This document shows, piece after piece, positions 7,556 through 15,269 of a stretch of 43,494 nucleotides of DNA. The notes under the pieces are model-generated. The model did no database searches and had not been told where the DNA came from. It was given only the letters and a program-made list of their open reading frames with translations. How positions within the stretch are numbered: the stretch's first letter is position 1; each line of letters starts with the position of its first letter. The stretch comes from an uncultured Prevotella sp. (GTDB lineage Bacteria > Bacteroidota > Bacteroidia > Bacteroidales > Bacteroidaceae): assembly GCA_944319915.1 (NCBI GenBank), contig CALUEY010000042.1, forward strand, positions 1 through 43,494. The letters are read 5' to 3'. The position numbers were made by a program, and so were the translations under genes.

Positions 7556-9505
7556 TCATGATATAGGCAGCTCTTCGCACTCTTTAAGCCAGACACTGAC
7601 GGATGCATCGCTGGGCATACGCCAATCGCCGCGCGGACTTAGGCTCACGCTGCCCACCTTCGAACCGTCTGGCATACATGAGCGCTTGAACTGCTGGCTG
7701 AAGAAGCGACGGAAGAACACCGTGAGCCAATGGCGGATGGTGGGGGCATCATATGGGCCGGCTCCAGGGCGTGATCCATCGAAAGCACATTGGGCAAGCA
7801 TGAAAATCTTGGCGGGACGGAAGCCGTGGCGTACGAAATGGTAGAGGAAGAAGTCGTGCAGCTCATAAGGCCCCACAAGGTCTTCGGTCTTCTGAGTCAT
7901 TTCGCCTGCCTCACTTACTGGTATAAGTTCCGGGCTGATTGGGGTTGCTATAATGTCGAGTAGTGTAGCACGGATTGTGCCATCAGCCATTGTGGCAGCC
8001 ACGTGGCGCACAAGGTGACGTATTAGCGTTTTAGGCACACCGGCATTGACACCATACATCGACATGTGGTCGCCGTTGTACGTAGCCCAACCTAAAGCCA
8101 ATTCGCTGAGGTCGCCAGTGCCCACAACAATACCGCCAAGCTGGTTGGCCAAATCCATGAGAATCTGTGTCCGCTCTCGCGCCTGACTGTTTTCATAAGT
8201 GGCATCGTGTTTGGCAGGGTCGTGACCTATGTCTGCGAAGTGCTGCCCAACGCTGGCAGCAATGCTTATCTCACGCTGGGCGACGCCGAGCTGCTGCATG
8301 AGTGCAAGTGCATTGCGGTGAGTGCGTCCAGTGGTGCCAAAACCAGGCATGGTGACGCCAACGATACCATCGGATGGCAGCCCGAGCAAGGCAAAGGCAC
8401 GGACGCATACGAGCAAGGCCAACGTTGAATCGAGCCCGCCGCTGATACCTAAGACAACGCATCGGCAACGAGTGTGCGCGAGCCGGGTGGCGAGGCCGTG
8501 AGCCTGGATGCTTAGTATCTCTTCGCATGAAGCCTCCATGGCAGTTCCGTGGGGTATGAATGGCCACGGCTCAACAGAGCGCAGCATGGCGAATGAGCGT
8601 GGGCGCGTGGCATTGGCTTGAATGACTGTCGCGGCCATGGCTGAGGTTGAGGTTGAAAACGTTGTGTTGGCTCGGCGCTCGGTGCGCAAGCTCTCTACGT
8701 CAATCTGTGCCACAAGGAGCTGCGGCTCAAGTGAGAAGCGCTTGCCCTCTGCCACGAGCTTCCCGTTTTCGTAGGCCATGGCGTTGCCGCCGTAAACAAC
8801 ATCTTGCGTGCTCTCGCCGAAACCACATCCGGAATAGACGTAGCCGCAAATAAGGCGAGCGCTCTGTTGGGCGAGCAGCGACATGAGGTATGTGTGTTTG
8901 CCAACAAGTTCGTTGCTGGCTGAAAGGTTAAAGATGATGTCGGCCCCAGCCAATGCAAGTGTGCCGCTGGGCGGCTCCGGGGCCCACAAGTCTTCGCATA
9001 TCTCGATGCCGAAGCGCGCGCCGCCTGCGGTGACGAACAGGCGAGGTTCGCCCGACACGGCCACTGAGTGGCCAGCAATGCTAACCGTGGCAGGCTTTAT
9101 CTCATTTGCAGAAACAAACCAGCGCTTCTCATAGAACTCATTGTAGTTGGGCAGGTGGCTCTTGGCCACTACTCCGAGCACCTCACCCTTCTGAACTACC
9201 ACTGCACAGTTGAGCAACTGGCAGCCTGTAGCCACCGGCATACCCACAATGGCAATGACATCGCGCCCTCGCGTGAACTCAAGCAGGCCACGCAGGGCCT
9301 CATCGGCCTTGGTTAGCAGCTGTTGTGTGAAGAAAAGATCCTGGCAAGAATAGCCCGTGAGACTTAGCTCTGGGAAGCACACTACCTCGACCCCAATGCC
9401 ATCTGCGCGGGCCACTAATTCCTCAATGGCGCGCAGGTTGAACTCGGGGTCAGCCACGCGCACCTGGGGTATCGCCGCAGCCACAGTAATCAAACCGTAT
9501 TCCAT
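7556..9505 (-). CDS. nadE: Glutamine-dependent NAD+ synthetase
   Basis: NadE makes NAD+ from deamido-NAD+, ATP and glutamine in the cytosol, the last step of NAD biosynthesis. The 649 residues contain an N-terminal carbon-nitrogen hydrolase (glutaminase) domain with the Glu-Lys-Cys triad: E46 in FPELSLTGYS, K115 in VAKSHLPN, C170 in GIEICEDLWAP. A C-terminal ATP-pyrophosphatase domain carries the PP-loop SGGLDS (355-360). The glutaminase half means it can use glutamine rather than only free ammonia. It follows the DUF2027 gene with a 20-base gap and is the last gene of the minus-strand run. Confidence 0.97.
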   Translation of the reverse strand: MEYGLITVAAAIPQVRVADPEFNLRAIEELVARADGIGVEVVCFPELSLTGYSCQDLFFTQQLLTKADEALRGLLEFTRGRDVIAIVGMPVATGCQLLNCAVVVQKGEVLGVVAKSHLPNYNEFYEKRWFVSANEIKPATVSIAGHSVAVSGEPRLFVTAGGARFGIEICEDLWAPEPPSGTLALAGADIIFNLSASNELVGKHTYLMSLLAQQSARLICGYVYSGCGFGESTQDVVYGGNAMAYENGKLVAEGKRFSLEPQLLVAQIDVESLRTERRANTTFSTSTSAMAATVIQANATRPRSFAMLRSVEPWPFIPHGTAMEASCEEILSIQAHGLATRLAHTRCRCVVLGISGGLDSTLALLVCVRAFALLGLPSDGIVGVTMPGFGTTGRTHRNALALMQQLGVAQREISIAASVGQHFADIGHDPAKHDATYENSQARERTQILMDLANQLGGIVVGTGDLSELALGWATYNGDHMSMYGVNAGVPKTLIRHLVRHVAATMADGTIRATLLDIIATPISPELIPVSEAGEMTQKTEDLVGPYELHDFFLYHFVRHGFRPAKIFMLAQCAFDGSRPGAGPYDAPTIRHWLTVFFRRFFSQQFKRSCMPDGSKVGSVSLSPRGDWRMPSDASVSVWLKECEELPIS

Positions 9506-9525
9506 CTTGCTTTATCCTTGCGTTA

Positions 9526-10596
9526 TTACTTTATAGTTACTTGCGTGGCGCCATAACCATACTCCATGAAGGAAGCGTCCTGGTAAAGTAAGTGCTTGAA
9601 ACGGTAGCGCAACTCGCTGATGATTGCTTGGCGAAGCACACCTTCGCCCTTGCCATGGATGAACACTATCTTCAGCCCTTTTTGCTTTTCATGCTCTTTT
9701 AGCGTATTGCGGAATGTCTCCATCTGATAATTTAGTATGTCAGCCGACGACATGCCCACAGTGGAATCAAGAAGCTCACTGGCATGCAAGTCAACCACGA
9801 GAGGCCCGTCCTTGGCCTTGGGCTTTGAGGGCTTAGGCGCTGGGTGTGAATCGGCAGAAGCCTTGGCCATCATCTCGTGCTTCAACCCGTTGGCATCTAT
9901 AACGAGTGGGCGGGCGGGCTTGTCATTCTCAACGATAGTGTAAAGCAGTGCCGGCTGCTCAAAGAAGTCATTCTCAACAAAAGTATGCAACTTGTAGAAC
10001 TTCACGGTGTCTATGCGCAACTTCACGTCGAGGGCTGGTTTTAGCAGGAAAGGCTTCTCGCGTTTATAAGCAATGAGCTGGAGGCACACACGCTCCATAC
10101 CGTTAAGTTCCTCGCGCCCAAACTCTTCGATAAAGAGCTTGGTGTTTGGCTCTGCTTCAGCCGTTGAGCGCAAGTGCCAGCTACCCCCTTCGGCCACAAA
10201 GTAGGCATAACGCAAGTAATAGTTGCTGTCGTTTACGAAGTATGCCTCAAAGCGCGTAGAAGTCATTTCGCGAGGGTCGAGCGGCACGAATGCGAGGTAG
10301 GCGCTAAGCTTGTCGCCGCCGGCCCGTTCCTCAATAGGCGCCTTAAACGTCACAGGGCGGTCTGCCGGGTCATAGTCCTCATCTTCGTCTGCCTGCGGTG
10401 CAGCCTGCTTCATCTTGCCCTCCACTATGCGGCGAGTGCTGTAGTCATCGTCATCTACGACTACAACGTCGTTCACGGCTGTTGGTATCTGGAAGCCATC
10501 CTCATCCTCCACCAGGACAATGTCCTTGCCTCGGAACCCAGCAACGCGACCGCCGCCGGTATCGCTAAGAAAGCGTACTTTATCTCCTATCTTCAT
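9526..10596 (-). CDS. DUF2027 protein with C-terminal Smr domain
   Basis: The chosen start MKIGDKVRFLSDTGGGRVAG opens with an SH3/KOW-like barrel as in DUF2027. The frame is open upstream to 10653 but the extra residues match nothing. The N-terminal third contains an acidic linker (DDDDYSTRR, DEDEDYDPADRP). A beta-rich middle domain (about 80-240) is followed by a Smr domain at about 265-356 with LHASELLDS and the signature FIHGKGEGVLRQAI, as in the C-terminus of MutS2. Smr domains nick or bind branched DNA or RNA, and in MutS2/SmrB act on stalled ribosomes or mRNA. The role of the DUF2027 architecture is not established. The product is cytosolic; gaps are 28 bases after queA and 20 before nadE, consistent with one operon. 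Confidence 0.85.
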   Translation of the reverse strand: MKIGDKVRFLSDTGGGRVAGFRGKDIVLVEDEDGFQIPTAVNDVVVVDDDDYSTRRIVEGKMKQAAPQADEDEDYDPADRPVTFKAPIEERAGGDKLSAYLAFVPLDPREMTSTRFEAYFVNDSNYYLRYAYFVAEGGSWHLRSTAEAEPNTKLFIEEFGREELNGMERVCLQLIAYKREKPFLLKPALDVKLRIDTVKFYKLHTFVENDFFEQPALLYTIVENDKPARPLVIDANGLKHEMMAKASADSHPAPKPSKPKAKDGPLVVDLHASELLDSTVGMSSADILNYQMETFRNTLKEHEKQKGLKIVFIHGKGEGVLRQAIISELRYRFKHLLYQDASFMEYGYGATQVTIK

Positions 10597-10624
10597 AATA
10601 TATGTATCTTTATTTAAGTAATGT

Positions 10625-11839
10625 TCATGGAATAAGCAACGAGCTATCACCATAGCTCAAGAACCTGAAGCCACCGTCCAGTGCGTAGTTGTATATGCGT
10701 CGCCAGTCGCCATTTACGAAAGCACTGACAAGCAAGAGTAGAGTGCTCTGGGGTTGGTGGAAGTTTGTGACGAGCATTTTCACTATCTTATACTCATAGC
10801 CGGGAGCTATGATTATCTGTGTACTGGAGTGCAGTGCGTCGAGATGGTGGCTGTCGAGGTAAGCCAACACGCAGAGCAGGGCGTCTACGGGCAGCAGCGT
10901 GGCAGGCTTGTCGTAAGGTTCCCACTGGCTGACGTGCAACTGTTCTTCACCAAGGTCGGGATTTTCTGACAGCTTTACGCCCATGTAGTAAAGGCTTTCC
11001 AACGTGCGGACGCTCGTGGTGCCTACGGCTATGGCTTGCGCCCCGTGGGCAATGAGCCGTTCTATGGTGTGGCGATGCACACAGATAAACTCGGTATGCA
11101 TGGTGTGGCCCTCAATTTCGGCACTCTTCACCGGCTTGAACGTGCCTGCTCCGACGTGCAGCGTAAGTTCCTCACGCTCAATGCCTTTTGCCTCGATGGC
11201 GGCAAGCACGCGCTCGGTAAAATGGAGACCTGCAGTAGGGGCGGCCACGCTGCCCTTTATCTTTGAATAGACTGTCTGGTAGGTGGTCATGTCGCTCTCC
11301 TCGGTCTTTCGGTTGAGGTAAGGCGGTATGGGCAGCTCGCCCACAGCGTCCAAGATATCGGCAAACGTGACCTTGGCATTATCCCAACTGAAGTGGACAA
11401 GATTGCTGCCACCAGCTTGCCCCCCTCGCTCCACAGACAATGTGACGGTATGGCCCTTCACGCAAAACTCACGTCTGAGCATACCCTCTTTCCATTTCTT
11501 CAGGTTGCCAATCAAGCAATGCCATGAGCAATTGGCGGTGGCCTGAAACATCTGTTCATAATCAGCTGGTACGGCAGGCTCAAGCAAGAATACCTCTATG
11601 AGAGCACCGGTATCCTTACGAAAGTGGATGCGAGCCTGTATCACCTTGGTGTTGTTGAACACCATCAATGCCCCGGTAGGAAGATATGAGGGCAAATTGC
11701 GGAATACATCCTGACTCAATTGCCCATGGTTGTAGATGAGCAACTTCGAACTGTCACGCTCTGCTAAAGGATACTTTGCTATGCGCTCCTCTGGCAGCGG
11801 ATAATCATAATCGTTTATATGTATATGTCTTGTGTCCAT
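10625..11839 (-). CDS. queA: S-adenosylmethionine:tRNA ribosyltransferase-isomerase
   Basis: QueA transfers and isomerises the ribosyl part of SAM to 7-aminomethyl-7-deazaguanine at position 34 of GUN-anticodon tRNAs, giving epoxyqueuosine. Recognisable segments are the N-terminal YDYPLPEERIAKYPLAERDS, LMVFNNTKVIQARIHF, TYQTVYSKIKGSVAAPTAGL-HFT, LTLHVGAGTFKPVKSAEIEGH-MH, AIAVGTTSVRTLESL and TNFHQPQSTLLLLVSAFV. At 404 residues it is longer than the roughly 350-residue proteobacterial form, from insertions such as residues 85-150, common in Bacteroidetes. A 149-base gap with a repeat array separates it from the upstream PAP2 gene, so it may have its own promoter, though I saw none. Confidence 0.96.
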   Translation of the reverse strand: MDTRHIHINDYDYPLPEERIAKYPLAERDSSKLLIYNHGQLSQDVFRNLPSYLPTGALMVFNNTKVIQARIHFRKDTGALIEVFLLEPAVPADYEQMFQATANCSWHCLIGNLKKWKEGMLRREFCVKGHTVTLSVERGGQAGGSNLVHFSWDNAKVTFADILDAVGELPIPPYLNRKTEESDMTTYQTVYSKIKGSVAAPTAGLHFTERVLAAIEAKGIEREELTLHVGAGTFKPVKSAEIEGHTMHTEFICVHRHTIERLIAHGAQAIAVGTTSVRTLESLYYMGVKLSENPDLGEEQLHVSQWEPYDKPATLLPVDALLCVLAYLDSHHLDALHSSTQIIIAPGYEYKIVKMLVTNFHQPQSTLLLLVSAFVNGDWRRIYNYALDGGFRFLSYGDSSLLIP

Positions 11840-11849
11840 TCTGTTATTA

Positions 11850-11863
11850 TTTTATCCACAACA
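11850..11863 (+). promoter_or_regulatory. DnaA-box-like sequence upstream of queA
   Basis: TTTTATCCACAACA contains TTATCCACA (11852-11860), identical to the strongest E. coli DnaA box. The same 14 bases occur at 24755-24768, also intergenic. It sits between the queA start and repeat element A. A role in DnaA binding is inference. Confidence 0.35.
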
Positions 11864-11872
11864 CCCGGCTTT

Positions 11873-11998
11873 GTCAAACGGCCCGTTTGGGCCTGTCAAA
11901 CGGCCTTTTTCGCATCGCAAAACGGCCCGTTTTGCATGCTCAAACGACCCGTTTTGCAACTCCTTGACACTCAGCTGATTGCATGGGGTTATATCAAA
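11873..11998 (+). repeat. Phased palindrome array, copy A
   Basis: Four imperfect palindromes have centres at 11882, 11904, 11926 and 11948, exactly 22 bases apart. Unit 1 is CAAACGG-C-CCGTTTG (11875-11889, perfect arms), unit 3 is GCAAAACGG-C-CCGTTTTGC (11917-11935, perfect arms), unit 4 keeps the right arm CCGTTTTGC and unit 2 has a degraded right arm. CGCATCG precedes unit 3. The tail AACTCCTTGACACTCAGCTG resembles the tails of copies B and C. It fills the gap between the PAP2 gene and queA, and its tail reaches the PAP2 stop codon. Confidence 0.85.
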
Positions 11999-12690
11999 GG
12001 CAGGCAAGACCTGAAAATGCAATACAAAAGCGACAAGGCCATGACAAGCATGACAACGTTGACATCTGTATGTTGATAGCCGGAAGAGGTGTATTGCGAA
12101 GAGATGAAGTTCTTGCCTACCTTGATCCGCATGCCTATACGGCAATAGGCCCAATACACCGAAGAGCCGACAATAGCTCCCCAAACAATGCCGCAAAGGA
12201 TGTCGCCTGGATAGTGGACGCCAAGGTAAACCCGCGTCCAGCAGTTGACCAACGACCATGCCAGCATAGCCCACGTGAGCACGCGGCTGCGCACAAGCAG
12301 GCTGAAGAACAAGGCAATGCTGAAAGTATTGGCGGCATGGGCTGAAAAGAAACCATACTTGCCGCCACGATACCCATCGACCACATCTACTAAAATTCCA
12401 ATATCCGGGTCGTGCGTAGGCCGCAATCGGGCCACCATGGGCTTTACTATAGAATCGTCCACCGTGCCGGCAAGCACAACGCAAGCTGCGGCGCAGCCCA
12501 CGACAAGCAATATCTGGCGCACGTTCTCATTGTTCTTAAGCACGAGGTAAAACAAGGCAACGTAAAGAGGTATCCACGTGGAGGCTGTGGTCAACGACAC
12601 GGCCAAACCGTCGAGGAACAGAGAATCGCTGCCGTTGAGGGCCAGCAGCAATTGCTTGTCAAGCTGTATTATCGGCTCAAGTTCCATCAT
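11989..12690 (-). CDS. PAP2-superfamily membrane phosphatase
   Basis: This protein has 233 residues with five or six membrane helices. It carries the three-part type 2 phosphatidic acid phosphatase signature: KPMVARLRP (residues 83-91), FSAHAANT (115-122) and TRVYLGVHYPGD (152-163), with histidines H118 and H159 as nucleophile and acid. Members dephosphorylate lipid phosphates such as undecaprenyl pyrophosphate or phosphatidylglycerol phosphate on the outer face of the inner membrane. The substrate here is not determined. Two adjacent ATGs (12690 and 12687) are possible starts. It lies two bases after the Bat fusion gene, so it is transcribed with the Bat operon. Confidence 0.9.
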   Translation of the reverse strand: MMELEPIIQLDKQLLLALNGSDSLFLDGLAVSLTTASTWIPLYVALFYLVLKNNENVRQILLVVGCAAACVVLAGTVDDSIVKPMVARLRPTHDPDIGILVDVVDGYRGGKYGFFSAHAANTFSIALFFSLLVRSRVLTWAMLAWSLVNCWTRVYLGVHYPGDILCGIVWGAIVGSSVYWAYCRIGMRIKVGKNFISSQYTSSGYQHTDVNVVMLVMALSLLYCIFRSCLPLI

Positions 12691-12692
12691 GC

Positions 12693-15260
12693 TTATATTA
12701 TTTCAATCTTTGACGTTTCTATCCAACCTTCCTTGCCATCGGCCACCCGAATCTCCTTCCAGCCACGCATGGAGCCATCTGTAATCTCCACCTTTGTGCC
12801 TTCGTGGAGTATGAAAAGGTCGGTTCCGCTATTGGATGGCGTGCTCTTCACCGGGACTGCCGACGAAATGACAATTGCCCCGGTGCGGTTGAGCAGTTCT
12901 TTCTTTTGCTGGTATGCAAAAAGGTTGGCCACGGCAAACAGCAAGATGAACGCCACACCGGCAAAGAAACCAGCCTTGCGCATCCATATACGGGAAGAGA
13001 ACAGGTAGACCAAGGCAAGCACTATGGCTAGGCCGAAAGATACCAAGGCCACGTTAGCCCATCCATCAACGCTCATCATGTTGACAAGGGAATGATACCA
13101 TGTAACAAAAAACATCTCAGACTCAGGCGTAATCTTGTCGATGGTCTTGCTGCGTGCCATTTGCAAGTTGAAACGGATGTCTGCATCGCCCGGAGACAAC
13201 AGTAGGGCGCGCTCGTAGTTAAGCACAGCCTTCGTGATGTTGTCGGTTCGATAGTATGCGTTCCCGAGGTTGTAGTAAAGCTCTGCGCTCACCCCGCCCT
13301 GAAGCAGCTCCTCGTAATCCTTTATAGCCTGCTGGTACTGCTGGCGGGCGTAGGCGCTGTCGGCATTGGCCTTGGTTATGGCCGCGGCCGAAAGCGGCAA
13401 CGCCCAAAAGGCAACAAGCAGGAGCAAGGCCCTTGCCGAGGTCGTTTTCTTTCCTTTCTTCATGGTTTCTTCTATCTTCATTATGGCGGTCATGGCAGCC
13501 TCGAATGTTTTGTTCATGTTGCCGGCAACGTCGCCAGGGGCATATCGCTCAAATTCACACTCATCAAGCGCACTTATGAAAAGGGATATTGTTTCTTCGC
13601 CCACTCCGCGTTCACCCAAACGCTGGCTGATGTTCTCGCGCGAGAGGTTTTCTACTGGTATGCTTAGCTTGTCGCCCACATATCCCCACAAAGCGCGCAG
13701 CACTTCATCATAGAACAGCGACGCCTTGCCTCCGAGCATCAAGCCGTTTGCTTTCTTTAGGCGCTTTGTCGCCACCTTGTTGGCTTTCTTCCCACGCATC
13801 ATGTCGATATTGGCATTTTCGATGGCGCGATGGCGGAACACCACAAATAGCGACACAAAAACCGCCGCAAGCAGTAACATGGCAACCAAATAGCCGGTTG
13901 ACCCAAAGAAGAATTCATCCACATCATGAACACTTGAGTCGCCAGTCTTGATGTAGCGAATGTCTTTGTTGAGCAGTTCCACGTCCTCCTGCCCGGTGTA
14001 GTCGCTAACGCTCCCACTGCCCGAACCTTTTGCCACGCTAAGCTCAAATGCCTGCGTTTTTATTGTCTTATACGCGTTAGCCTGCGTGTCATAATACACA
14101 AGTTCTACTGGTGGAATCTCGTACTTGCCTTGATGGCGCGGCACTGCCAGGAAGTCGTATACCATGTTGCCCTCCACACCATTTGCCGTGAGCTTTGTCT
14201 TGTCGGTAACCTTCGCATCATAGGTGTCGAAGTCTTTGGGGAATTTTACCTCTGGCTTCTTTATCAGTTTCAAGTTGCCACGCCCACTGACGATGACCCT
14301 CAGCGTAACGGGGTTATTAGCCTTTATGTCGGTCTTGTTGAGTTGGGCTGATATCGTGAATGTGCCAACGCCGCCAGAAAATCCGGCTGGTCGGGCTGGT
14401 AGCGGATCTACCTGTATGGTAAGCCCAGGAGCCTTGATTTTCTTCTTTACCTCTACAATCCCTGAACCACCATTGAAGAAAGCCTCTAAAGGATCTACAT
14501 TGCGGTTTTGCTGAACAACAATGCCGTCGAATGTAATGCTGGGTATTTCGAGTTTACCCGTGATTTGCGGGAACATGACATACTGCCGGAGCGTAACCGT
14601 CCTATATGGACGGCCGTTGATGGTCTCAATCTTATAGCTCTTTTGCTGAGGTTGCTGCACTTCCTGGGTATGGAATCCCTTAAGATCGGGCATCTTGCCG
14701 TCGAGCGATGTGAGGTCTACAAGAGTATAGACCTTGTACGACAGCATTATAGGCTCTTGCTCATGCACTCTCCGCTTGCTGGCACTTACCTTTATGAAGA
14801 GGTCTGAGCCGCTTATGCGCGAACCGGCCGCACGCATCTCGCCGCCATAATCCCCTTGTTGTCCCTGCGCTCCTCTGCGGGATGATGCACTTACCTTTAT
14901 GCGAAGCTGGTTTGAAGCGATGGTCTTGCCACCAACCCGAATGTGGGCCGAAGGCAGCGTGTATGTTCCGGCCTTGTTAGGGCATATAATATATGTATAA
15001 GTTATCGAAGAAGTGGAACTTGTATGCCCATTGACCATCTGGAAGCTTGACTGTGACGATGTGCTCGGCCCCATGAGCACCTCTAGTTCCCCTGGGATAC
15101 TTCCGACACTGAATCCACTCACATTCTGAGTGTTGACGGTATAGGTAAGGCGGAACTGCTCGCCCACCGCCACCTCCGAAGGGGCATCGGCAACCAACTT
15201 CTGAGCCTTGGCTGAAATAACAGCCACACACAATGCAAATATAAGAAATGCTCTTTTCAT
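12693..15260 (-). CDS. batD/batE: BatD-BatE fusion protein of the aerotolerance operon
   Basis: One 855-residue frame covers two proteins that are separate genes in Bacteroides. Residues 1-599 are BatD: signal peptide (1-19), repeated Ig-like domains, a membrane helix at about 456-475 and a cytosolic helical domain. Residues 600-855 are BatE: MKKGKKTT followed by a hydrophobic segment (610-626) like BatE's own signal peptide, TPR repeats (630-700), two membrane helices (734-753 and 763-782) and a C-terminal SH3-like domain (793-855). M600 (ATG at 13463) could still serve as an internal start. Bat proteins are thought to form a periplasm-facing complex with VWA proteins BatA/B. The gene is nine bases after the batB-batC frame. 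Confidence 0.9.
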   Translation of the reverse strand: MKRAFLIFALCVAVISAKAQKLVADAPSEVAVGEQFRLTYTVNTQNVSGFSVGSIPGELEVLMGPSTSSQSSFQMVNGHTSSTSSITYTYIICPNKAGTYTLPSAHIRVGGKTIASNQLRIKVSASSRRGAQGQQGDYGGEMRAAGSRISGSDLFIKVSASKRRVHEQEPIMLSYKVYTLVDLTSLDGKMPDLKGFHTQEVQQPQQKSYKIETINGRPYRTVTLRQYVMFPQITGKLEIPSITFDGIVVQQNRNVDPLEAFFNGGSGIVEVKKKIKAPGLTIQVDPLPARPAGFSGGVGTFTISAQLNKTDIKANNPVTLRVIVSGRGNLKLIKKPEVKFPKDFDTYDAKVTDKTKLTANGVEGNMVYDFLAVPRHQGKYEIPPVELVYYDTQANAYKTIKTQAFELSVAKGSGSGSVSDYTGQEDVELLNKDIRYIKTGDSSVHDVDEFFFGSTGYLVAMLLLAAVFVSLFVVFRHRAIENANIDMMRGKKANKVATKRLKKANGLMLGGKASLFYDEVLRALWGYVGDKLSIPVENLSRENISQRLGERGVGEETISLFISALDECEFERYAPGDVAGNMNKTFEAAMTAIMKIEETMKKGKKTTSARALLLLVAFWALPLSAAAITKANADSAYARQQYQQAIKDYEELLQGGVSAELYYNLGNAYYRTDNITKAVLNYERALLLSPGDADIRFNLQMARSKTIDKITPESEMFFVTWYHSLVNMMSVDGWANVALVSFGLAIVLALVYLFSSRIWMRKAGFFAGVAFILLFAVANLFAYQQKKELLNRTGAIVISSAVPVKSTPSNSGTDLFILHEGTKVEITDGSMRGWKEIRVADGKEGWIETSKIEII

Positions 15261-15269
15261 AACCGGTTG

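Noticed and set aside
7364-7844. Small plus-strand frames near the nadE 3' end
   Set aside because: They overlap the probable nadE terminator and coding end, with no family resemblance and no promoter.
11873-11960. The regular repeats as a CRISPR array
   Set aside because: Units follow one another every 22 bases with almost no space between palindromes, there are no unique spacers of 25-40 bases, and no cas gene is present.
13461-13463. BatD-BatE fusion as a simple annotation error
   Set aside because: The frame is continuous through the junction with no stop and no frameshift. An internal start remains possible but the fused frame is real as given.
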